A program made the position numbers and the translations under genes. A stretch of 31,525 nt of DNA from a virus: the IMG/VR virus record IMGVR_UViG_3300007775_000021, positions 1 through 31,525 of that record; one strand, given 5' to 3'. Below are positions 1 through 6,955 of this stretch, piece by piece (position 1 is the stretch's first letter; each line of letters starts with the position of its first letter). Under the pieces are notes generated by a model, which had not been told where the DNA came from, did not search any database, and saw nothing but the letters and a program-made list of their open reading frames with translations.

Positions 1-81
1 CCTGGTGGCCCTGGGGGCGGTCCTGGCGGTCATTACCCTGGCTCGGGTGGCCCTGGTGGCCCTGGGGGCGGTCCTGGCGGT
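1..81 (+). repeat. Perfect 30-bp direct repeat inside the Gly/Pro-rich coding region
   Basis: Bases 1-30 and 52-81 are identical. The 51-base offset is a multiple of three, so the repeat encodes the same Gly/Pro decapeptide twice. Shorter CCTGGCGG units continue after it. This is a microsatellite-like in-frame repeat that could change linker length by slippage. Confidence 0.85.
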
Positions 82-252
82 CCTGGCGGGTATCAGCCGC
101 CTAATGGCCCGGATAGGGGCTTCACTCAACCGCCGGCGAAATATTGGGTAAATGGCCAGCTGTATGACAAGCAACAGCTGTTGCAATGGGGATATACTGA
201 GGCCCAAATAGCCCAACTTCCGCCTGATACGGGTAAAGATGTACCGTTCTGA
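1..252 (+). CDS. C-terminal part of a Gly/Pro-rich protein with an SSB-like tip (5' truncated)
   Basis: Frame 1 is open from the window edge to a TGA at 250-252, giving 83 residues without a start. The first 30 or so residues are almost entirely Gly and Pro with a few His/Tyr/Ser. A short ordered stretch follows (WVNGQLYDKQQLLQWGYTEA), and the protein ends in KDVPF. A flexible Gly-rich linker closed by an acidic-hydrophobic D-[IV]-P-F tip is how bacterial and many phage single-stranded DNA-binding proteins end; the tip recruits replication proteins. The last 14 bases overlap the start of the DNA polymerase gene, which suggests translational coupling and a replication role. The DNA-binding domain is outside the window, so the assignment is inference. 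Another Gly-rich phage protein remains possible. Confidence 0.6.
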   Translation, partial: PGGPGGGPGGHYPGSGGPGGPGGGPGGPGGYQPPNGPDRGFTQPPAKYWVNGQLYDKQQLLQWGYTEAQIAQLPPDTGKDVPF

Positions 253-2494
253 TTACCAAAAGGTCCCGGCCGGCCTTAGATATGCAACCATCCTCCCGGA
301 TATGGATTTCGAAACATATTCAGAGGCCGGCTATCAATGGACAGGTAAAAAATGGGGTCCCCTTCGGGGGGCCACAAAAACCGGTATTTCGGCCGTCGGA
401 TCCGCCATCTATACAGAGCATCCGACTTTCGAAGTTCTCTTACTGGCTTACAATCTAAAGGACGGATTCGGGGAAAGATTATGGTTTCCCGGAATGCCAT
501 ACCCGGAAGATCTTTTCAGGCACATAATTTTAGACGGCCTCATTGAAGCTTTTAATTGCCTTTTTGAGTTCCGGGCCTGGCATAACTATTGCCATAAAAA
601 GCTAGGCTGGCCGCCCCTCAATCTTTTTCAGCTTCGGGACGCCCAGGCCAAAAGCATGGCAAACGCCTGGCCCCGGGATCTTGAAAACGCCGCTTTGGTA
701 TCAGGCGCCGAATCCCTCAAGGATCCGGACGGCGGCCGCTTGATAAAGATTTTTTCTATTCCCCAGAAACCAACAAAGGCCAATGGTAATAAGCTCCGGG
801 TCCACCCGGCCGATCGCCCGGAAGAGTTCCTAAAATTCGGGAATTATTGCGTCAAGGATATAAGGGCGGAAGCTGCACTTTCAGCCCGTTGCCCCGACCT
901 ATCCCCGGAAGAGCTCGAATTGTGGCAATATACGCTATTGAGCAACGTTCGAGGCATGGCCCTCGATATGGAAACCATACGGGCGGCAATCAAGATCCTG
1001 AATGATGCTTTGGAGCATTACAATTCAGAGCTCGAGCATATAACGGGCGGCGCCATTTCAAAAGCTTCCGAAACGCAAAAAATTACAACCTGGTTACGCG
1101 GCCAGGGAATCCACACGGATTCCATTGATTCCGATCACCTGGAAAAGATCCTCAAAAGAAAAGACTTATCGCCCCTGGTTCGCCGGGTCCTCGAGATTAG
1201 GCAACGGGTAGGATCCGCCGGCGTAAAGAAGCTCTATGCAATGGAGCGAATGAGCGGGGCGGACGGCCGGGCGCATGATTTAACCGTTTATCATGCGGCC
1301 CGTACCGGCAGGGACGCCGGCCAGGATATCCAAACACAGAACCTTGTAAAAGACGGCCCAGAGCTCTATTTTTGCGCCTGGTGCTCAAAGCCGTACGGGC
1401 GCCATGTTTCCTATTGCCCGTATTGTGGTTGCCCCAGCGATACCGCCCGTAAGGCTAAATGGGGCTTCGAGGCCGTAGAGTATACAATACCTGTCATTCG
1501 CACCGGTTCATTATATGAGGTAGAGCGTATTTACGGGGACGCCGTTTTAACGCTTTGCGGCTGTTTGCGGTCTATGTTCGTCGCCGGCGAAGGTAAAGAG
1601 CTCATTTGCTCCGATTATTCATCGATCGAGGCCGTTGTAACGGCTGTTCTTTCCGGCGAACAATGGCGAATCGAGGCCTTTAGGCGGAAGGAAGATATTT
1701 ATTTACACTCCGCAAGCCGTACAACAGGCATCCCCTTTGAAGATTATATCCGGTACCAAAAAGAGAATGGAACAAAGCATCCGGATCGATCGAAGATAGG
1801 CAAGCCCCAGGAATTAGCGCTCGGGTTCGGGGGCTGGTACAATGCATGGTTGCAATTCGATGATTCCGGCACATTTACAGAGGAAGAGATAAAAAAGAAT
1901 ATTATAGCCTGGCGGGAAGCCTCGCCAATGATCCCGGAACTATGGGGGGGCCAGGTAAGGGGTAAACCTTGGGATCCGATAAAATTCGAATACTACGGCC
2001 TCGAGGGGGCCGCAATTCAGGCTGTACAGAATCCCGGCCAGGTCTATGAATACAATGGGATAAAATACGCGGTACACGGGGATATTCTTTACTGCCGGTT
2101 ACTTTCCGGGCGCTTCCTGACCTATCACCGGCCGCGGCTTTCTCCCTCGCTCAAATGGCCCGGGCAACTTGCCCTTTCTTTTGAAGGGTGGAATAGCAAC
2201 CCGCTTGCCGGCCCCGTCGGGTGGGTCCGCATGTTTACCTATGGCGGAAAATTAACCGAAAACGTTGTACAAGCGACGGCTCGAGATATTATGATGTACT
2301 CAATACCGCGGCTCGAGCGGGCCGGGTATGCTGTGGTCTTACGTGTGCATGATGAAATTGTGACCGAAGTTTTAATTGGCTTCGGGTCCGTTGAGGAAGT
2401 CGAAGCAATAATGGGTACCCTTCCAACCTGGGCAAAAGGCTGGCCGATCAGGGCCGCCGGCGGATGGCGGGGCAAAAGATACCGGAAAGAATAG
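239..2494 (+). CDS. Family A (Pol I-type) phage DNA polymerase with 3'-5' exonuclease domain and zinc-ribbon insertion
   Basis: This 751-residue protein should replicate phage DNA in the cytoplasm. The proofreading domain shows Exo I (D23-x-E25), Exo II (N106 to E110) and Exo III (Y203-x3-D207). The polymerase domain shows motif A (D459-Y-S-S-I-E464), a motif B helix containing K522 and the run ELALGFGG, and motif C (H704-D705-E706). In motif B the usual Arg four residues before the Lys appears shifted by one (R517, then S518). Between the thumb/TGR region and motif A sits a CxxC-x10-CxxC knuckle (C379, C382, C393, C396), probably zinc binding. No 5'-nuclease domain is present, as is usual for phage members. 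The ATG overlaps the upstream gene by 14 bases. The family assignment is secure; the finger's role is not known to me. Confidence 0.95.
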   Translation: MYRSDYQKVPAGLRYATILPDMDFETYSEAGYQWTGKKWGPLRGATKTGISAVGSAIYTEHPTFEVLLLAYNLKDGFGERLWFPGMPYPEDLFRHIILDGLIEAFNCLFEFRAWHNYCHKKLGWPPLNLFQLRDAQAKSMANAWPRDLENAALVSGAESLKDPDGGRLIKIFSIPQKPTKANGNKLRVHPADRPEEFLKFGNYCVKDIRAEAALSARCPDLSPEELELWQYTLLSNVRGMALDMETIRAAIKILNDALEHYNSELEHITGGAISKASETQKITTWLRGQGIHTDSIDSDHLEKILKRKDLSPLVRRVLEIRQRVGSAGVKKLYAMERMSGADGRAHDLTVYHAARTGRDAGQDIQTQNLVKDGPELYFCAWCSKPYGRHVSYCPYCGCPSDTARKAKWGFEAVEYTIPVIRTGSLYEVERIYGDAVLTLCGCLRSMFVAGEGKELICSDYSSIEAVVTAVLSGEQWRIEAFRRKEDIYLHSASRTTGIPFEDYIRYQKENGTKHPDRSKIGKPQELALGFGGWYNAWLQFDDSGTFTEEEIKKNIIAWREASPMIPELWGGQVRGKPWDPIKFEYYGLEGAAIQAVQNPGQVYEYNGIKYAVHGDILYCRLLSGRFLTYHRPRLSPSLKWPGQLALSFEGWNSNPLAGPVGWVRMFTYGGKLTENVVQATARDIMMYSIPRLERAGYAVVLRVHDEIVTEVLIGFGSVEEVEAIMGTLPTWAKGWPIRAAGGWRGKRYRKE

Positions 2495-2535
2495 CAATAG
2501 TGCTATCTATCAACCAAGTAAAGAGGGGTGTTGAA

Positions 2536-3114
2536 ATGTCGATCGAAGAAAAACGTTTTTGTCAAAATTGCGGCCAGCTGCGAGAAAGTCTGAATAAGGA
2601 TAATATCTGTGTGGTCTGTTGTCCTGGGGAATATATACCGGATTATTGCCATAAAGTCACAATGCCCGGGGGCCAGGTACTTGCCGGCCGTACCATCCAG
2701 GGCGCCCCGAGTTCGGCGCCGGCGGCAATGAATAATACTCTTTTCATGAAAAGCCCGGCCCCCATGAAAAGCGGGGATTGCTGGAATGAAAGGTCAATAT
2801 CAGTAAGGGACGGGTACGAACCGCTTTTCAGGGTATTGGCTGAAGCCCTTGACCAAGCCCAGGCGGGCAAAGGAAGGGAACGACACGCCAACGGCCGGCC
2901 ATTCATGGAACAACCTATCATAAAAGAAGCGGAAGAGTCCGGAGTCGGTTTTTTGTGCGGTCAGGTACGGAAAAAGATACTCGAGGCGAAAAATTGCCCG
3001 GATCTTGAAAGGGCAAAACGGGATATACTGGGATCGATCGTTTATGCTTCGGCTATGGTGCTCTTCATAGAGCGTGAAGCCGGCAAACTGGCGGCGCCGG
3101 TTCACAGGGTTTAA
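2536..3114 (+). CDS. Cys-rich N-terminal knuckle plus helical C-terminal domain, function unknown
   Basis: I start this gene at the ATG at 2536, which has a GAGGGG ribosome site eight bases upstream. An earlier in-frame ATG at 2464 lies inside the polymerase gene. The product is 192 residues. Near the N-terminus there is CxxC, then a second pair CVVC-C about 13 residues on, consistent with a zinc ribbon. The middle is low-complexity and Met/Pro-rich. The C-terminal 70 residues contain RHANGRPFMEQPI and a helical segment with GQVRKKILEA and ILGSIVYASAMVLFIER. That pattern reminds me of small phage all-alpha proteins of the MazG/dNTP-pyrophosphohydrolase kind found near polymerases, but I cannot confirm it. 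It follows the polymerase by 41 bases and probably belongs to the same transcript. It ends convergently with the late operon. Confidence 0.75.
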   Translation: MSIEEKRFCQNCGQLRESLNKDNICVVCCPGEYIPDYCHKVTMPGGQVLAGRTIQGAPSSAPAAMNNTLFMKSPAPMKSGDCWNERSISVRDGYEPLFRVLAEALDQAQAGKGRERHANGRPFMEQPIIKEAEESGVGFLCGQVRKKILEAKNCPDLERAKRDILGSIVYASAMVLFIEREAGKLAAPVHRV

Positions 3115-3298
3115 GCTTTAAATTGCTCGAGGGGCAATTACTAATGAAAGCATCAATCATTTCTCTGAAGCCCTTTAATTGGTAATTGTCCTTTGAGATA
3201 TATTCGGAATCATTAATCCAAATAAAATGGCCCTTGCACTTGTCGCAACCCTTGATACACTTTCCGGGCGCCCGTTTGAGCATGTAATTTAGTACCAT
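3065..3298 (-). CDS. Small Cys-containing protein, last gene of the late (lysis) operon
   Basis: This is a 77-residue protein. Its ATG is preceded by a strong GGAGGA site (3306-3311 on the complement) that lies within the last codons of the upstream gene, with seven bases of spacing. That is good evidence for translation. The N-terminal half contains C-x3-C-x2-C (KCIKGCDKCKG), possibly metal binding, and the C-terminal tail is Pro/Cys-rich. No family is recognised. It has no obvious membrane segment, so a holin role is unlikely. Its last 50 bases overlap, tail to tail, the end of the rightward replication operon at 3114. Confidence 0.6.
   Translation of the reverse strand: MVLNYMLKRAPGKCIKGCDKCKGHFIWINDSEYISKDNYQLKGFREMIDAFISNCPSSNLKLKPCEPAPPVCRLHAL
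3121..3139. terminator. Weak inverted repeat between convergent operons
   Basis: AATTGC and GCAATT form a six-base-pair stem around a seven-base loop immediately after the rightward stop at 3114. No clear T run follows on either strand. It may be a weak or factor-assisted terminator for the converging transcripts, or chance. Confidence 0.2.
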
Positions 3299-3302
3299 TT
3301 TT

Positions 3303-3734
3303 CTATCCTCCGGATAAAATGTTTTTCTTGCTCATTTCCTCCTTTATCGTTCTGACGATAAGATCTTGTATATTCGTTTCCTTTGGTTCCCTGTTTACAA
3401 CCGCAACAAGGTTGCCTATATGTAAAATTATCTTTCGCTCGAGGCCGTCTATCTTTTCATCGATCTTTGTATCTAAGGTTGAAATACGCGCCTCGAATTT
3501 ATCAAATTGTTTATCTCCAATGCCCAGGTCTTTGAATATTTCAGCCCGGCAATCCTTACGGTTTTCTTTACATTGGATAATAGCAACGGCCTTGCGCTTC
3601 CATAATATTCGGTGTTCGATATATGTCTTGACCATTACAAAAGTCATTGAAGCACACCAGGCAATTAGATACTTCCACTCTTTGATATAGCCGTAAAGAT
3701 TACTTATTGCCGAATTATCATTCATTGGATCCAT
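3303..3734 (-). CDS. Single-TM protein with C-terminal coiled coil, lysis cassette
   Basis: A 143-residue protein with one hydrophobic segment at about residues 23-40 (around YLIAWCASMTFVMV), then a basic stretch (WKRK) and a heptad-like region at about 73-110. The positive residues after the segment argue for a cytoplasmic C-terminus. That orientation is opposite to a classical inner-membrane spanin. The start lies six bases after the endolysin stop, with an AAGGGCGA ribosome site; a second ATG three codons on is possible. The position directly after the endolysin fits a lysis accessory protein (holin, antiholin or spanin-like). No family is recognised. Confidence 0.7.
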   Translation of the reverse strand: MDPMNDNSAISNLYGYIKEWKYLIAWCASMTFVMVKTYIEHRILWKRKAVAIIQCKENRKDCRAEIFKDLGIGDKQFDKFEARISTLDTKIDEKIDGLERKIILHIGNLVAVVNREPKETNIQDLIVRTIKEEMSKKNILSGG

Positions 3735-3740
3735 TCGCCC

Positions 3741-4121
3741 TTACTCTCTATAAAAATCATGGCCGCCGATACTGGCAATAAATTTCATCTTTGCCGCCCA
3801 TTTCGGCTTTACAAGGGCCGGGTTAAAATAGTGCGTCGCGCCGGAAAGGTCATTTCCTGAAAGTCGATCGAGTAAGAAATCCTGGACAACATCGATACAA
3901 GCAATAAAGGCGTTGTAATCCTCAATGGCGGGAAACTTGTTTCCGTTATGCCACGAAAATTGATAATCCTGAAGTATAACATCTTCAACGGTAAGATGCT
4001 TTTTTAAGGCCCGGTTCAAACAAACATGAGCAACCGCTATCATTCCCTCTTTACATTCCCCCCGGGCTTCATGATAAATATTGATCGCAAGCCATGTTTT
4101 AAGGCGGCTCAATTTCTCCAT
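3741..4121 (-). CDS. SleB/CwlJ-type cell wall hydrolase (endolysin)
   Basis: This 126-residue protein matches the Hydrolase_2 (SleB) lytic transglycosylase-like domain through its whole length. It shows IYHEARGE with presumed catalytic E18, then GMIAVAHVCLNRA, a QFSW motif and a closing ATHYFNP segment. It should cut peptidoglycan at the end of infection. I start it at the ATG at 4121, preceded by GAGGAAG. A longer frame from 4190 would add a hydrophobic stretch encoded inside the upstream gene and lacks support. With the short start there is no signal peptide or SAR segment, so export needs a holin. It overlaps the phospholipase-like gene by 23 bases. Confidence 0.9.
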   Translation of the reverse strand: MEKLSRLKTWLAINIYHEARGECKEGMIAVAHVCLNRALKKHLTVEDVILQDYQFSWHNGNKFPAIEDYNAFIACIDVVQDFLLDRLSGNDLSGATHYFNPALVKPKWAAKMKFIASIGGHDFYRE

Positions 4122-4554
4122 TTTCTTCCTCTTTGTGGTAATATTTATTCCCGAATAAGTGCACCATATCAAACATAATATTAGCAACAATCGGGTGGTT
4201 TGAATCGCTTACACAATGCCACAATGCATAATCCGCCATCGCCTTGGTAATACCTACACTATAGCCGTGTTGGTAATCAAAGTCATGCTGCAAACAGCAT
4301 GCCCCCCAGTTTTTAACAAAAAATATACTGGCGGCTTTGCTTACTATCCATGGGCTTGAGCAACCGTCGGTAATCTGAAGCGTTTTCTTATAGTCGGCTA
4401 TTGCCTGGGGGGAATTAAGAGCGGAATATACTGAAGATGGTAAAAGGGCTTGCTTTGTTGGGGCACATCCGGAAGCCCCGGCAATTACCAACAAAAGGAT
4501 AATTGCCGGGGGCAAAAAGTTACTCGAGGCCCATTTATACGCCGTTCTTTTCAT
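4099..4554 (-). CDS. Phospholipase A2-like lipoprotein in the lysis cassette
   Basis: This 151-residue protein has a lipoprotein signal: a basic N-terminus, hydrophobic residues 13-27, and the lipobox-like ASGC with C30. The mature part has the marks of the secretory phospholipase A2 fold. These are an early DGC (C65), then CC-x2-H-D (C86, C87, H90, D91) followed by Y94 and an HG turn, and then AD-x2-L-x2-C (D108, C114). In phospholipase A2 the HD pair and the later Asp form the catalytic and calcium site, with the Cys residues in disulfides; I infer the same here. It would sit in the periplasm, lipid-anchored in the inner or outer membrane, and could attack membrane phospholipids during lysis. 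It lies just upstream of the endolysin gene and overlaps it. Enzymatic activity is not proven from sequence. Confidence 0.75.
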   Translation of the reverse strand: MKRTAYKWASSNFLPPAIILLLVIAGASGCAPTKQALLPSSVYSALNSPQAIADYKKTLQITDGCSSPWIVSKAASIFFVKNWGACCLQHDFDYQHGYSVGITKAMADYALWHCVSDSNHPIVANIMFDMVHLFGNKYYHKEEENGEIEPP

Positions 4555-5020
4555 CTATAATGCCCATTCTTCGGCCGGCATCAACTTTGATTCGCTCTAT
4601 CACCTGGCGAAGTATTACCCGCCTTTGTGGCGAATTGTCGGGAAGGACGCCTACAACCTGCACAATATTTGCTTTAACCAGGGTTACCAGGTCCATAAAG
4701 CTTTCTTGTAAGAGGGGGTCAACGCCCCTTTTTACAAGCTGATCCTTAATTAAGGAATCGATCAAAGTCGGCTGTACCGTTGCGGTATCATCCGAAGGAA
4801 TAATTAACAGCAGATCTTTTGCAACTTCATAGGAAAGCGGTATCAATTCCGGCCTTGCCATGAAAGCGCCCCCAACCGCTACGTCAAGCGCCGCCTGTTC
4901 AACCGGATCAAATACCCCATTGCCCAAAGTAGTTTGCATTTTCCCGTCGGGGCCTTGCCCTGCACAACCGGCAATGAAAAGGACCATTGAAAGAAAGATT
5001 AAAGAGGTAAGTTTTTTCAT
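4535..5020 (-). CDS. Phage lipoprotein, lysis cassette
   Basis: A 161-residue lipoprotein starting at the ATG at 5020, preceded by AAGGGTGAT. An alternative start five codons upstream at 5035 forms an ATGA overlap with the preceding gene. The signal peptide ends in the lipobox IAGC (C19). The mature protein is predicted mainly helical, with AALDVAVGGAFMARPEL and a long helix containing FMDLVTLVKANIVQVV. Similar helical lipoproteins sit next to holin genes in many prophages, but I know no proven function. An outer-membrane spanin role is possible; however, mature o-spanins are usually shorter and Pro-rich. It overlaps the phospholipase-like gene by 20 bases. Confidence 0.8.
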   Translation of the reverse strand: MKKLTSLIFLSMVLFIAGCAGQGPDGKMQTTLGNGVFDPVEQAALDVAVGGAFMARPELIPLSYEVAKDLLLIIPSDDTATVQPTLIDSLIKDQLVKRGVDPLLQESFMDLVTLVKANIVQVVGVLPDNSPQRRVILRQVIERIKVDAGRRMGIIDEKNGV

Positions 5021-5031
5021 GCTATCACCCT

Positions 5032-5223
5032 TCATTTTTCGGACGCCTTAAAAAAGAGCCCTTGTATTAATGTTACCAGAGTATATAGACCGATTGCAAT
5101 CTCTACAATCGCGCCCTGATATTCTGGCGATACAGTATGCCCCAAGGCGCCGGCCAAAAGCGCCCCCGCCTTAACATACTTTGCTATTTGTTCCCTGTTT
5201 GCAATTGTCTTATTTCTTGCCAT
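5032..5223 (-). CDS. Small membrane protein, putative holin
   Basis: I start this 63-residue protein at the ATG at 5223 because GGAGGG lies seven bases upstream (complement of 5231-5236). The frame extends 15 codons further without ribosome-site support. After a charged N-terminus there are two hydrophobic stretches: a weak one around KAGALLAGALG and a stronger one around AIVEIAIGLYTLVTLIQGLFF. They are separated by a short polar turn, and the tail is KASEK. Size, topology and position at the head of the lysis genes fit a small class II-type holin that would release the endolysin. No family signature is visible, so this is inference from context. Confidence 0.6.
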   Translation of the reverse strand: MARNKTIANREQIAKYVKAGALLAGALGHTVSPEYQGAIVEIAIGLYTLVTLIQGLFFKASEK

Positions 5224-5249
5224 AATATTGCCCTCCATTTGGCTTTGCT

Positions 5250-6941
5250 TTATATCCGGAATAGCCACAACTCAATACTGGTGCCGGCGGTAATTGTGGT
5301 TTCCCCAACGTTCCTGATTGTTACTTCAACGGCCCCAGATTCGGAAACCGAAATATCATTCAGTGATACATTTATAGAGCTCGATTTAGAGAGTATCATC
5401 CATACCGGGTAATTTTGATCCGCTAAAATATGATAAAATTTGAACTGTTCGAAGCCGCCAACAACTATATTGGCCGACGCGGTAACCGTTATCGGTTGCT
5501 CATTCCTGTAGAGCATATCGCCGCCGTTAAAAGTTGCTAGTATGTCAGCAACTCCAACACAGGCAACCGCTGAAGCGTAAGTACTCCGGGCTTTCCATTT
5601 TACTGTCATTGCGGTAAGTAAATTATCCGCCAGGTGGTCTTGGGTGAAGGGCCTAGCCGCGGAAGCATCGAGGCGCCCGTTTACCCATTTTCCGATTGCA
5701 AGCTGTGTCGGGGTGCCGGCGTCGAAGCCATTTCCCCCTAGCCAGGACCTAACCCAGCACTCAAAACGCGGGATAGCAACGCCCGTTTGGTTATTGAGCA
5801 AGGCGCCCCCACCGTTTACAAAATCGATCGCCAAAACATACAGCCCGAGGCCGTCATTATGGGACGCCGCGCCGTCGAACAGAACGGCGTTGATAGTATT
5901 TGTAATAAAGTTTCCGTAAACGGCACAACCTTGGATTACATCATCGACAAAAGCTGAATGGTAATTAACAGCTGTGGTACAACCGGAAATCGCGTTAAAA
6001 TTTACTCTCGTATCGAGAACCGTTGAAGCCGAACCACTGGCGCCGGAAGAAAATTTAATAGCCGTTCCAACGGTATTAAACTGATCGACAAATATTTCAG
6101 CCAGGTTGCAACGAACCTCGAGGCCTATCCCGGTAAAATTTGAAAGAGTCGGTATTCGGTATTGCCCTATCATGTTTCCGTTCGGGAATAATACCGCGTC
6201 AGCCAGGCCGCCGAAAGGAACAAAGCCGCAATGCCCTTTTGCTTCAATGATCGAGTTTGTCGGCACTTGTACCCGGGTACCGATTCCGTATTGTGCCGCG
6301 GTCATTATGCAAGGTTTCCGCCAATCCGCGGAAGCTTGCCAAGCCGCTTGAATTGAATTGTAATCGTTCGCCGCGGCCCCGGTCCCCAGGGCGCCGGCCA
6401 TCTCCGGAGTTACCCAGGGAATCACACTTACCCAGCAACCAGTACCGACGCCCGTGCCTTGCGTGGAAAGATACGTCGGCAGGGTGCTAACAGTCCCGTC
6501 AAAGCCGCCGGCTACGCTCGGGTCGATAACGCTTATACCGTCCGCAACGGCTTTGTTGACGGTAGAATCCCACCGTAGGGCATTGAAGCCCTTATCAGAT
6601 CCGCCGGGGAAGAAAGAAAGAACCGTGACAAATTTTCGATCCGCTGAAGCTATGTCGATAAGTTCTTTCATACTGGCAACGGATTGGCCCATCAGGAAGA
6701 ACATGGCCCGCAGGTATTGAGATTCCAAAGCGGTATCAGCATTTCCCGACGGGGTAACACCGGCTTTACTCAACAGGGCTTGTTGAAACCCGAAAACGTC
6801 ATTGGCCCGGCCCTCAAAATACGGGGTACCATCTCCGACGCCTGGCGCCGTTTCGTTTTTAGAGCTACCATAAGGATACGCCGCAGTCGGGGCGGTTATC
6901 CTTCCGGACATAGTCGAATTAGTACTTGGGTTAAGAGCCAT
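5250..6941 (-). CDS. Tail fibre protein
   Basis: A 563-residue protein. The N-terminal 100 residues follow a pattern common in phage tail fibres: YPYGSSKNETAPG, GTPYFEGRANDVFGFQQALL and AGVTPSGNADTALESQYLRAM, presumably the baseplate-attachment part. The rest is rich in Gly, Ser, Thr, Asn and Val with many short beta segments, consistent with a trimeric beta-structured fibre or beta-helix, and it should bind the cell surface. It sits downstream of the gp48-like baseplate gene, where fibre genes normally lie, with an AAGGGAG site about ten bases before the ATG. No tail-fibre assembly chaperone gene follows it. Confidence 0.85.
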   Translation of the reverse strand: MALNPSTNSTMSGRITAPTAAYPYGSSKNETAPGVGDGTPYFEGRANDVFGFQQALLSKAGVTPSGNADTALESQYLRAMFFLMGQSVASMKELIDIASADRKFVTVLSFFPGGSDKGFNALRWDSTVNKAVADGISVIDPSVAGGFDGTVSTLPTYLSTQGTGVGTGCWVSVIPWVTPEMAGALGTGAAANDYNSIQAAWQASADWRKPCIMTAAQYGIGTRVQVPTNSIIEAKGHCGFVPFGGLADAVLFPNGNMIGQYRIPTLSNFTGIGLEVRCNLAEIFVDQFNTVGTAIKFSSGASGSASTVLDTRVNFNAISGCTTAVNYHSAFVDDVIQGCAVYGNFITNTINAVLFDGAASHNDGLGLYVLAIDFVNGGGALLNNQTGVAIPRFECWVRSWLGGNGFDAGTPTQLAIGKWVNGRLDASAARPFTQDHLADNLLTAMTVKWKARSTYASAVACVGVADILATFNGGDMLYRNEQPITVTASANIVVGGFEQFKFYHILADQNYPVWMILSKSSSINVSLNDISVSESGAVEVTIRNVGETTITAGTSIELWLFRI

Positions 6942-6955
6942 TTTTATTTACTCCC

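Noticed and set aside
1-120. Possible CRISPR or iteron array in the GC-rich repeat at the left edge
   Set aside because: There are only two copies, the spacing keeps the reading frame, and the repeat encodes Gly/Pro; it is a coding repeat. No CRISPR array is seen elsewhere in the window.
4122-4190. Longer endolysin start with a hydrophobic N-terminus that could be a signal-anchor
   Set aside because: The stretch is encoded inside the phospholipase-like gene in another frame. The ATG at 4121 has a good GAGGAAG site and begins exactly at the domain.
5644-5919. Rightward 91-codon frame opposite the tail fibre, and similar long frames opposite the capsid and sheath genes
   Set aside because: These are antisense shadows of GC-biased coding genes. 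They lack ribosome sites and operon context.
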